NCBI RefSeq assembly: GCF_000003815.2
Contig: NC_049982.1
Location: 25,671,508-25,735,507, forward strand
Direction: 5' to 3'
Length of the DNA: 64,000 nt
DNA from: Branchiostoma floridae
Taxonomy: Eukaryota; Chordata; Leptocardii; Amphioxiformes; Branchiostomatidae
Positions 11,876 through 23,161 of this stretch are shown here, piece by piece. The stretch's first letter is position 1, and each line of letters opens with the position of its first letter. The translations under genes and the position numbers were made by a program. The notes below the pieces were generated by a model. The model had not been told where the DNA came from. It saw nothing but the letters and a program-made list of their open reading frames with translations, and did not search any database.

Positions 11876-12081
11876 GACGTTTATTTCTATGCATACATAA
11901 TGTACGAGACATTGAAGAATCTGTAGAATTCTTTTGGATCGAGAGATAGCAGTTTTATAATATTGGTGTCATCATGTATTCAATGTAGCACAGTTATATC
12001 ACTATTTAGATATCAATTACCTAAAAGTAATGGTACAAATTTTATGTTTTCCAGTGCTAGGTTCTTTGAAAGTCCTGCACG

Positions 12082-15000
12082 ATGGCGCAGGTTGCTGCAC
12101 CCAGGACCAGTTTGGGTTCAACTCGCAAGTCTACACTCAAGGTACGCCTACGGATACGAGAAGTGGCCAAGACCTTAGATAACCTGAAAAAGCTGTGGGT
12201 TTCCATTTCCAAATACTCAACTGACCGAACTACCAACCTTACACTATAGCCTTTGGGGGAAGGGGGCACAAATTCTTTGTCTGACTGAGTTCTGCAACTC
12301 ACACAAACTGAATATGCCACTGTGTCAAACAGCCCGTTTTAAGAACTCACCTATCCCATTCATGGTTGGACTCGTAAACTCATAATTGGGTTCTCGACAC
12401 CGATTTTCCACCTGGTCACCGCTCCATTTTGGAGGTGTGATTTGATATGTGTTCTTGAGCTCACCTGTATTAATCCTTCTTTTAATGGTTACATTTAACA
12501 GATAACCGCATGACGTACCTGATATCTAAATGAAAATATTTACGAATATTTTAATGGCACAATTGGTTTTAGTGTAAATAAAGTGGAGCTACAGATTGTG
12601 ATGTCCAGCGCAATTCAAGATGTATCCAATTGGACATCTTGCTTAGTCTGTACAATGTTGAATAAAACTTGTCAACTTGTCAAACTTGTCAAACTTCGAT
12701 TGCACCTGGTCAACCCCAGGTTGGACATGTTGTGAGGGATTACATTCATCATTTGAGATGGTGACATAAAGTTAGCAGTCCTGTGTATGAGAGAGCTTCA
12801 GGTGTAAGCCTCAAAATTCTCAATCCATTGCTCTTATTGAAAAGAGTATGGTGTGGTGGACAGTTTTTTAAGATTTAGATTCGAACTTGATTTGTGATTG
12901 TGAATGTGTTATACCATTATCCCATTGACCTATTAAGACAATGTTGATACCTTTCCCTTTAAGGATGAGCTGGACCAGGCTCTGCAGAGCAGACGGCGGC
13001 GGGGACTGACCACGGGGATGACCACTTCAGAGGACAGTGACAGCAGTGCAGATGATGGACTGGGCAGTGATGATGGTACATGTAAAAACTCACCATCTTC
13101 AAGTCAACACAGGGCTCGAAATACTTTTTCATGAGGGCTATGTACAGTCTATGTAACAACTTTGACAATATCAAAACAGACACCACCAGAAAAAGACCAA
13201 AGTTTATAAATACAACATTACAGAAAAAAAAACAGAGAGTAGCTAACAAAGGATTTTATATAAATGTTCAAAATCTTTGTCCTGCTGTGTTTTCTGTAAC
13301 ACGAAGCTCGCTATTGGTCATAGCTGATTTTACCTGCAATTTACCTACTAGTACAGCTGACCCACAGCCACTCTCTCGAACCCAATCGTATGATGACCAA
13401 CAACGTATGTTTAAACTATTGACATGTCCACTGCAGCTGCTTTTCAAACCTACAGTTTACAGCGATATATATAGTTATGGGCAGATATCTCACTGTAGGC
13501 TTGTTGTACAATGAACTAAGTGACCAAGTCAGGCTCACAACTTGAGTACCCGGGGTAACAGTATTCAGTCAACTAAGTCTTAATATCCTCCAGACAATCC
13601 TTTTCATACATAGGAAAGGCTTTAATTAATGTAGTCCTTAGTAACAGGCCAGTTGGACTGGTCTAACCAGTTTATCATAATCCAAACAAAACTGAAATTT
13701 GCATGCAGAATGCAGATTGGATCCAACTGCCCACCAAAACGGTATGGTTTGAAGGAAAAGCAGGTACAGTTTACCATAATCAGGCTTTTAATGTAAAATT
13801 ATTCGAAATCTGAAACAGTAGATCTGATTCAGAAGTTGTGTGTTTCTCTCATAACTCCAGTGGGAGACCCATTTGTAATGAGGATATTTGCTAAGTGTCT
13901 AGTGTTTAATGCCAATCTGTATTTAGGCTAATATGATGTTCCTTTCCCCGTTGAACTCAAATCTGCTATTTTTGTGGTTACCAATACCATGATGTATTTC
14001 TGAAGCTGAAATTTCCTTCTTTTCCTTTTCCAAAAGATTGCGTAAGAATTTTGACTCACTGCCCTTCTCAGAGTTCAAGTGACCAAGTTGAAAATGCACA
14101 CCTGTCCAGTTCTCTGAGTATATATAAGAAGTTGAGTTTATGTCATGTGGTAATGTACCAATTATATACTGTAGATTCATTTACCTTTGCAGTTGTTTTA
14201 TTTATGCTGAGAGGGAAATGAGGTTTTACCGGCATTTAGATTGTATAGAAACAAGTCTAGACCTGTTGTACAACACTGGTAGTAAAGGCATGTTCCCAGA
14301 AGAGTGACAACGAATTTGTTGTGGAGACGTATAAACGCAAAAGTGAAACCACCTCAAACATTCTAAGATTTACAGCCAGATGACATGCAAAGTAGATGCT
14401 GGTTTGTATTATGTGATTTATGCATCCTCTGTCAGTTCCTGAGTATTATACTTGCAGTCCAAAACAAATAATCAATTCATCCATACACTTCTCTTTTTAA
14501 TGGGGGAATACACCAAAAAACAGTTACTCAAGCAGCTGGATATGATTTTGGAAGTTGCTTCTTGCTTGAGTAACTGCTTTTTGGCATATCTTATTACCTG
14601 AATATCTAACCTTCATCGACGTTAATTGGGGAATATTTCTGTTTCAGACTTTCTGTCCCAGTTCACTTCCACCTTCAAACCAACTGCACCGGCTCGCAGA
14701 AGAGACCAGTCCGACAACAAGTGGCAGCCTCCCACCCAGAAACCGTCGGGAAAATCAACTCCGACCTTCGACTTAAAGGGTCGGCACACCCCGACAAGGG
14801 ACCTTAAGGACCGCAAAGACAAAGATGAGGATGGTCGAAAATCCTCCACTCCCAGAGATTCACCTTTTGAAGGGAAATATCTGAAGAAGAAGGAGTCAAC
14901 AAATAGGGAGGATCTTGGAAGGCGTTCTGCTGACAAGGACTTTTTGAGGAAGAGTCCTGCTGGGGATGACTATCAGAGCAACGGTGAGCGTGGGAGGAAA

Positions 15001-18000
15001 AGTCCATTTAGGGAGTCACCATTTCAGAGAGAGCTTCGTTCAAAAAGCCCGGGCAGGGTGTCACCCCAAAGGGACAACCGTGAGGTAAAAACTCCCACAA
15101 GAAAATCTCCAAGGGATAAATCTCCGTTTGAAGAGAAAGATCGAAGAAAGAGCCCAGGTAGGGATTCTCCTGTTGACGTTCTGACCTACAGAAAAAGTCC
15201 CTCTGTTGAAGACAGAGTAAATCGAAGGAAGAGTCCAGCCAGGGATTCTACAATTGAGGAAGAACAACGTTCCCCGCGTAGCTCCCCATACCAGAGGAGG
15301 CGTGATTCGAAGAATGCCAGAGGAGACTCGACTCTTGAGGAGTCAAAGAGGCTTTCAGAAAGGGCATCACCATCGCAAAGAGCAAGGGATAAGAAGAAGT
15401 CCTTTAACATTGACGATTCCGATGATGACATGAGCGAAAAAACTCCTAAGAAGAAGGAAGCATCTTTTCTGGATTTCTTAGAAGAGCAACCGTCGCCCAG
15501 ACCTAGGAAAGAGAGAGCCAAGAAGGGAGAGGAAGGAGTCCTCAGGCCTAAACCGAAGCCTAGAAGTCGCACCGTTAGCGAGAACTCTCAGGAAGGGTTC
15601 CACGAGCCGCCTTCACGAAGAACGCCCCTGCGTAGATCTCCAACCAAAGAGCAGGACCAGGATTTGAGACCGACCCCTTCCCCGCGTGCTGCCGACCGTA
15701 GGAGACAGTTCAGGGACAGCCGAGGGACCGTTGCGGAGGATTCCGACAAAAGGACAAAATCGCAGAAATCGGAAGAAGAGCCATCCAAGTCACGAGAGGC
15801 ATCGCCCAGCTGGAAACGCCAGTCTGGACAAAAGTCTCCCTCTCTGCAAAAGGAGCGATCCCGGCAAAACTCCCCGCGAAGAAAGATGGATTCATCCGAA
15901 GAGGAGCTCGATCAGCTTCTAAAGCACACTAAGGATAAACGCAGGCAACGGGCGAAAGATTTGCTAGACAACTCCGACTCAGATAGCATACCAGACATCG
16001 ATGTTACCATCAAACAGAAAAAGAACCAAGGCAAGAAGTCGGCAACTCTTCCAACACCCCCGCCAAGGAAGTCCCCGTTTAGGTCCACATCTCAGGAGAA
16101 AACCAAGCCAGAGAAAGAGGAGAAGGAAAGAGAAAGGTACAGAGAAGATTCAGATGAAGAAGAAACAGCCAGTCTGGACCAACCAGATGGTACTCCTCCC
16201 AAACAGAGGCTCCATAAGGAGATAGCAGATGCAGTCCTGGCAGATGTTGCAGATTCCAACAGGCCGCCACGACCAAAAAGGGTAACTGTTATTTGTTAAT
16301 AAAAACTAATTTTTATCATAGTTAACAAAACCTTGTATACCTGCTTTCTATGATGTCTACAGTTGCATGGAAAATCACACAACCCCCTCACATTTTGGCT
16401 ATTTTGGACAAATAAAGAACTGTACAACTGCAGACTATTACAAAGTCGTATAACTACAGTAACTATAACTGGTGAACAGATAGTTGATTACAATTTAATT
16501 CCAGAGCAAAGTCAAGATTTATTTCATAGTCCATTGCAGCTGGTCCATTGAAAATTGCAACTTTCACACAAACGCAAGATTGCAAAATTATCTCCCAATG
16601 TAAACGAGGATCTGATGAAACTTATTTGATGTTTATTTGTATTGTTCCTAGGATAAAGAGGAGAGAGAGGATGAGACTAGAAACACCATGCAGTACATTC
16701 AGCCAGACAGTACCAGGTAACATGCAACATACATTGTAGCAACAGTCATGGTAGACTGAGGCTACAGCAAGTATGTTTTATGGACGACATCCTTTGTAGA
16801 CCCCAGTTCTAATGTGAGAGTTAAAAAAATTAAAGAGAGAAGACTTGGTATCCCAGTGAACAAGTATTTTATTTCTCAGTATTCAAGAAGTGCAGAAGAT
16901 TACGCTAGTGTGGTAGCCTGGTATCACTACAAATACGCTCAAGGATACCTCACTTCACTTCAGAATCTACAACTACAGTCAAACCTGCCGAAGCAACCAC
17001 CTCCTAAAGCCAGACTGCTTTCACTCTTGATGTTATCTGTGTGGGACCAGAAGTTTAGTAACAAAATAATCGGGAATTCTGCCATGTCTGATTGCCTTAT
17101 TGTACTGTATGTATACTAGTGATGTGTCCAACCAACCAATGACGTTAAATATGTACCTTTCCCAGTCACACTCACAGGCCCCAGAGCGCAGGCAGTGACA
17201 GAAGAGAAGCCAGCCCCACAGTCAAGCCCGTCCCCAAGAGGCCAATGTCCGCCGGGTCGTTGACCCGCAAACCCTCCGGACCACCAAACCTGAAGGACTC
17301 TGCCTCCATCAGGATGGCTATCTACCAGGTATGGGGGCTTCAACAGAGATGAAAACAGCAAAAACCTTTACCCTCACATGTAAAAACTGTCCTTGAAAAA
17401 ATAAAGCAGCTTTGGCTCCCGGGTGCTATAGCTACCACAAAGGCAATCTCCTCTAAGGCATGGTGTTTTGACATCAGCTTTTACGTAGACTTAAGTTCAC
17501 GAGGGGACAGTAGGTTTCATCCTCCTAACGCCCGGTCCCCAACGGCATTTACCTTATGGGGCCCTGCTGTCCCAGGGCCTACCTACGGGTATTATGATTG
17601 TCGCCACAAACAAGCTGTCAACCAATCAGAGAACAGGCCTTCCTTGGGCTTCATTTTGTCGGAAGCTGTCTCGCAAAGGCCGCTGGGAAGCTATCAGCCA
17701 ATCATGTTACGTATTACCATGACTTTGTTTGCTCACCATGCCAACGCCCGATCCCCAACGGCTGACTGCCCATATAAGGGCAAGCTCATTAATATCTGAT
17801 AAGTAGGGCGGGTAATACCGCCAGCAAAAGGGAAGGAAAGCAGAGTACAGTCAGGAATAAATGACTGACGGTACTCTGCTGTAGGAGAATGGTAGGTTTT
17901 TGCTGTGTTTCAAGGTTGCGGTTAAAACAATTCTGCAATTCAGCATTAAACACTTATTTGCTTTGTCATGATTTTGCAGTATGAGGTCATGTATGGCATG

Positions 18001-20332
18001 CCGTATGGCAGATACAAATGACTCTGACTGTCAATCATAAATCTGACCATTGCAATTAGCAGATCAACCAATGAGAGGTACCGGTGAAGTTAAGAAAAAA
18101 CACATTCAATTCAAACCGGTTGATATCTCTAGTAGAACTACAGTATTCTGTATGTAAATGTGTAATGAAGCCAATTGTTTGTATTTTTTCAGGATTGGCT
18201 CAGTAAGAAGACTGACAACTTATCCAAAGAGAAAATCAAGAAGAAACTTTCTGAGAGACAGCAACAACAACAAAAGGAGAAGGTAAGAAAGTCTTTAAAA
18301 TCTTCATAGCTGCCTAATAGCAAATATTCTAACAGCCAATAGAAATGTAGTGGGTATCAAACACTGTACATTAGTGTTCTAGCCAGCCTGAAATGTTGTT
18401 TTCGTCCCCTGGATTTTCAACGAAAATCCTGTCGAGTGCCAGAGGCTTCCACGCAATGGTCCAATGAAGCCTGGAAAATTTTTAAATTCAAGACCCTCTG
18501 AAACGCTTTTCCTGCATTTTGAGAGGCAAGTTTTGCTGGTTGAGTAGACTCAGCTTGGTTCAATGGCATTTGTGCTGAATTTCTGGAGATCTTTGCAAAA
18601 TTTTGTTTCTTGAATATCTTTACATGCTGATTTGTGTCCGTCAAAGGATGGAAGGACGGATGCTGGCTAGAACCCTGGTACAGAGCGTCTGTTAGTCTGT
18701 TGTGACCAGTGGAAGAATAGCTCTCTTTTGTCAGCTAAACTGGATCAATAAACTTTCCCACAGGAGGAACTTGAGAGGAAGAAGGATGCTGAGCAGACCT
18801 TCAGGTCCTGGAAGGAGCAGAAAGATGCTCATCTGAAGAACAAGCAGAGACAGAAGAGGAAGGAGGAGAAGGAAAAGAAAGAGAAGGAAGAAGAGGAGCA
18901 AGTTAAGAAACTGCAGGCCAAAAAGGTAAGTCTTAAGCGACAGTATTTATCAACCCATCTCCTTTTCGTTACATTACACTTCCTGTCACTCTACAGTGAA
19001 TAGGACTAGTAGGAAAAAGTTAACTCCAAAAAAACAAACAGACAGACCTAAAACAATAACACAATTAGTGACCTCTTCTTTGATCTGGACTGGATGTCTG
19101 ATTGATGTCTAGTTCTACCTACTCTGCTTCCTGCAACTATGGCACTCATTTCCTGTCACTTCCTGTCCTTCTTCTGACAGTGTATTCAAATAACCATGTA
19201 CACACTTTTACCAACAGACAGACACATGTACAGCAAAAACAGAGATTTCACACATGACTGGTAGAATATGAAAAGAAACTTATTAACGATTTATATCTTT
19301 TCAAAATCTTCTTATCGCAGATGTTTGAGAGCTGGAAGTCCAACAAGGACGAGTACCTGCAGAAGAAGTGGAGGGATGCGAAACGGGAGGAGGAGGAGAA
19401 AAAACGGGAGGAGAAAAGGAAGCAGAAGGAGAAGCTAGAGGAAAGCAAGAAGCTGTTTGAGTCTTGGTGAGTAAATATCTTGTTCATAAGGCTTTAGGGT
19501 GAGATGGACTTTCTAAGGTTTGTGTTGTGCTTTGGTTTCAAGCTTAGTCCAACCTTACAGTTTGTCTTGTCAGACTTTTCTGCATGGAGCAATTCTTACA
19601 ATGCACAGTAACTTGAGTAAGCAGTAAATTAGCAGTAAATTCAGGATGTCCGGCAACGCTTAATGATAATTTACTTGTGAAAGCTTTTAGGAACAAGGCC
19701 ATAAGAGTGTTCCATTTTCTTCATCTGGCGTCCGGCAAAACTAGTCTATAAATGCTGACATGACCCAATACTCCATGAGACTTTTAGGTAATCTGTTGTT
19801 CGACCTCACAATAAAAATAGTTTGTCAACAACTTTTAAATGATGATTTCAGGATAACAAAGAACATGCTACATAGACTAGGTAACCAATTAATTAGTATA
19901 TTACTGCTCCAGGTAGAGCAACATGTATTTCATTACATTACTCTTAGCATGAAAAGTTTCAGTGTCAACTTTTGAGGTAGAGTGGTAGAAAGATTTGTGT
20001 CTATGTGCTAGTGAGAAAGAGTTGTTTGTCTTGTCTTGTCTTGTCCTTTGACACTACCACAATGTCTCCTACCTCATAGGTCCAAGCGTAAGGAGGAGAC
20101 CATCAAAGCCTCGGAAGCGGAGAAGAGAAGACAGGCCCGGGAGGAGAGGAGGAGGAAGCAGAGGGAGCAGGAAGAGCGGGAGATGAGGTGCCAAGATGAG
20201 TACGAGGAGTTCCTGGATCGGAAGGAGAGACAGCGAAGGGAGGACCTACAGAGGAGCCGTGTGCGCTCCATGGAGAACCTGAGCCAGAAGGCATGGAGCC
20301 CAGCCAGTAGGACTATACCTGTGGGGAGGTGA
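12082..20332 (+). CDS. MAP9: Microtubule-associated protein 9 (ASAP) orthologue, nine exons
   Basis: Spindle- and axoneme-associated microtubule-binding protein. Exons: 12082-12141, 12964-13075, 14648-16281, 16652-16716, 17178-17328, 18193-18282, 18764-18925, 19321-19466, 20080-20332; all GT/AG, total 890 codons plus TGA. The start ATG is preceded in frame by a stop at 12067-12069. Exon 2 gives DELDQALQSRRRRG and an acidic SDSSADD run, matching the human MAP9 N-terminus. Exon 3 alone encodes about 545 residues of charged, low-complexity sequence with many KSP/RDSP motifs, potential proline-directed kinase sites. SIRMAIYQDWLSKK (about 667-680) matches the human linker before its coiled coil. 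Exons 6-9 are Lys/Glu-rich coiled coil with repeated F-x-S/x-W-K units, ending AWSPASRTIPVGR where human has PWSPPSRT. Exon 3 looks longer than the corresponding human region. Confidence 0.92.
14513..14584. repeat. Fold-back fragment just before MAP9 exon 3
   Basis: CAGTTACTCAAGCA (14521-14534) and its complement TGCTTGAGTAACTG (14563-14576) are extended by CCAAAAAA and CTTTTTGG outside. The arm matches the flank of the hammerhead element at 8.3 kb (AGTTACTCAAGCAACTGG). It ends 63 bp before the exon 3 acceptor. Confidence 0.65.
17840..17879. repeat. Short hairpin in MAP9 intron 5
   Basis: GCAGAGTACAGTCA, eight bases, then TGACTGACGGTACTCTGC: an inverted repeat with a small bulge. Two related GC-rich blocks (AACGCCCGRTCCCCAACGGC) lie at about 17527 and 17742. 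Function unknown. Confidence 0.5.
18372..18677. mobile_element. hAT-like MITE in MAP9 intron 6
   Basis: Begins TAGTGTTCTAGCCAGC and ends GCTGGCTAGAACCCTG, the same termini as the copies at 39.1 and 46.4 kb, with GTCCGTC/GACGGA blocks inside. No coding sequence; no clear target duplication. Confidence 0.65.
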
Positions 20333-20556
20333 TCCTTCAGGGTCGGCTGTCAATCACAATTAGCAGTTCAACCAATCATAGCACAGCAATAGAGCCCAAC
20401 CAGTAGGACTATACCTGTGGGGAGGTGACATCCTGCAGGGTCTATACCTGGGATCCTGACTGTCAGTCAACCAATCAGAGCATTGCATTAGCGGTGTGAC
20501 CAATCATAGCATGGCAATAAAGCCCAGCCAGCAGGACTATACCTGTGGGGAGGTGA
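20297..20556 (+). repeat. Triplicated MAP9 C-terminal segment
   Basis: The last 36 coding bases of MAP9 (SPASRTIPVGR plus TGA, 20297-20332) recur at 20393-20428 and 20521-20556 in the 3' UTR. Copy 2 would read SPTSRTIPVGR and copy 3 SPASRTIPVGR with a synonymous AGT-to-AGC change; both keep the TGA. CCAAT-rich repeat units alternate with them. Confidence 0.85.
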
Positions 20557-23161
20557 CATTCCTCAGGCTCTAAACATGGGACCAATGGACTGATCCTGAT
20601 TGTCAATCACAATTATTAGTTCAACCAATCATAGCATTGCATTATTAGTTTGAACAATAAAAGTCATGCTTGTCATATATTTGCATTTCTATACAATGTT
20701 AACCTGGGCAGGCTATTTACTATTAAATCTACGACTGGTACAAGATTGAAACCACAGAGGGAGGACAGGTAACTGAACATAGTTTCATAGAAAAATACTA
20801 TAACATTTTGTTTGTTATATTGTCTTTTGATTAATACTTTTGCATAATTCATCACATTCCAAAGTTACAAGGTGTGTAAATAATTTTGTCTGTAACTGTA
20901 TATACGTATGTGTAGTCATCTGAGGGGAGTGTAAAGTTTTTATCAGGGCATGCCATTAAGTAGAAATGCTTCTCTAAAGTAGCATAACATTAGCAAATGT
21001 ATAGAAAGCCTTGTGCTCAGAATGTATCATGGATACACCCATTCTTGATGTGTCATCAAAATGCCACGATTCAGAATAGCCCCTGTCACACATTCCCATG
21101 ACTAAGCTCCCAACCACTTCCCAACCAAGATTGGTGCTGGGTTAGTAGTAGCCTGGAATCCTTTCTGTTTGCTCCTCTGGTTACGTCAATTCAAAGCAGT
21201 ATGAGACTTCCCTGACTTTCATTTTACCAAATCATAGTTGAGATGTGCCGACAACTTTTTAAGACTTTGGTAGGCAACTTCTCTGACTAACCCCCAGCCA
21301 ACCACAGACAACCTTGCTGATGACTTACTTCCTCAAGCATGGTCTGGAGAAGGTCGGGAGGCCATGGTTTGGTGTGTGTGTCAGAGGCTTAAGTAAAGAG
21401 TGTTGTCACATAGGTCTTGCAGTCGTCGTACGATTTTGATGCCATAGGATTGTCAAGCAGGCCATGAACCAACCACTGACATTGATCCAAAACAGCATTC
21501 TGTGTACCGAGACAGTTGAAGTTTGCAGGAGATGTACATGATTGTCCTCTTAAAATGCCAGAAGTTAGCGATGGTGTGACGATCTCATGGCCTATTTTAC
21601 CGCGCTCTTAGGCATGATGTTTATCCCATGTGCAATCTCAATAGATATGTGTGTCAGCAGTCCATGGTAGCAGTTATTTCCATATCATTAAATGGCATTT
21701 AAGAAAGACATGAATCCTTCGAGGTGATTATTTTGATTTTGTGTGCCTATGTAATAATTATGATACAAATGACGATGTGCATAGTTTTAATTGTTGTGTT
21801 GTAATTATTGTAGAGAGTGTTTAAGTATGTGGGCAGCTAATTATGATTATTACAATAGTAAAGTATAGATAGAAGATGAATATCCACAGACACTATCACT
21901 ATCTTTGTTAAAGTCTCCCTTTTCTAGACATTTGATATAAAGCAATTTTTATTTGATAGTCTTGATGAGAGATAGGTTACGCTTGTTCACAGTCTCTGTG
22001 GAGTGTGGACTATTGTGAATATTGGAGTGAGGCAAAACAAGGATGGTACTTTGTTTGAATATTAGTTTTCGGTACTAAGATGCAAAATTGAACATTCCAA
22101 CTAGTATGAGATGGTATACATTACTATTTTTCAATTTCTGTAAAATTCAGAATCTTCTGCATGTATTTATTCCATAAGGCAAATACATGTATTATAAGGA
22201 TAATTTGGAAGCTCTTGTTTCATGAATGAATCTAATTTTGGCCAGTTTATGATTATAGAGAATATAATATTGCTGTTTGTGTTTTAGTCTGTTGAATATC
22301 TTGCTACATGTGTCTTGTGTTATGTAGCAAGTTTTGTCATTTAGTATGTATGCCATGTATGCATGTTGTTTGTATGTTGTGCTTTAATATTGCCTTTGAC
22401 AAACTGGGTTTGATAGTCCTTCCATTTCGAAGATAGCAGTTTGTGTGTGAAAGCCAAATGACCCAAAAGTTTGGTTGCTGTTGTCCGCGTTTCCTTCTCC
22501 ACATCTGTCATTTTTTCTTGAGTTATCCCATTTGAAAGTTTTAAACAAAGACAGCTATTAAAGGAGGCTACATTTTCACGCCCCACATCTGCTTGGAACT
22601 TGCTAATCTGAGAAAGGGTCGCGCTCCCAGCAGCTTTGACCTTTAACCTGGGTGTGGTCGGGTGGCGGAAACGATTGATTATTGGGTGCGACTCAACATT
22701 CTAACGGGGCAACAAGTTGTTCAACTGTCTAGTCCGGCTGGCGCCGACACCACTGATTCGAGTTCCGGAAAAGCCCATACCTCCCATAATCTCCAATTAT
22801 TTACCGTTAGATTACCTGTGGCGTAACGGTAACAACTGGGACAGGTAAACAATAACGGGGACAGCAGGTGTTGCGGAAACTCCCCTGGGAACTCTCGGAT
22901 TACTACGCGAGATTTCAATTATTCGATCCCCAACCATCCCTCAGGGACTCCATGGCTGTTTTTTGACGCAGGTGGATTTTTCTGGCTTAGTGTAAAAAGT
23001 GCCAACGTCACAAAAGACATGGTCTTAAGGGGGGCATTGGCTCAACGTCCCGTATAGAGATACTCGCCATTTTGTTCTCACACAGGACGCATCCAGGTGT
23101 TTGTTAGACCACCTGCCGGACTACTATTGTACCTGAAGTGATTCAGTGACGGGTTTCCACT
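20333..23161. other. MAP9 3' UTR and MAP9-clarin spacer
   Basis: No coding exon recognised. Contains the extra copies of the MAP9 tail, CCAAT-rich repeats to about 20680 and an AATAAA at 20656-20661 that could serve MAP9 polyadenylation. The rest is AT-rich single-copy-looking DNA. Confidence 0.5.

Larger units (their letters stand above)
9777..12081. other. Divergent IDE/MAP9 intergenic and upstream region
   Basis: No gene seen. It holds the shared upstream space of two divergently transcribed genes, an E-box hairpin (10167-10194), a possible copy of the GCAGAGGTTA-type MITE ending near 10805, a 279-bp palindromic transposon (11171-11449) and a TG-rich microsatellite (about 11810-11875). 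Confidence 0.6.

Noticed and set aside
13131-13514. 127-codon plus-strand frame in MAP9 intron 2
   Set aside because: Low-complexity start, no homology to MAP9, and exons 2 and 3 already join in phase without it.
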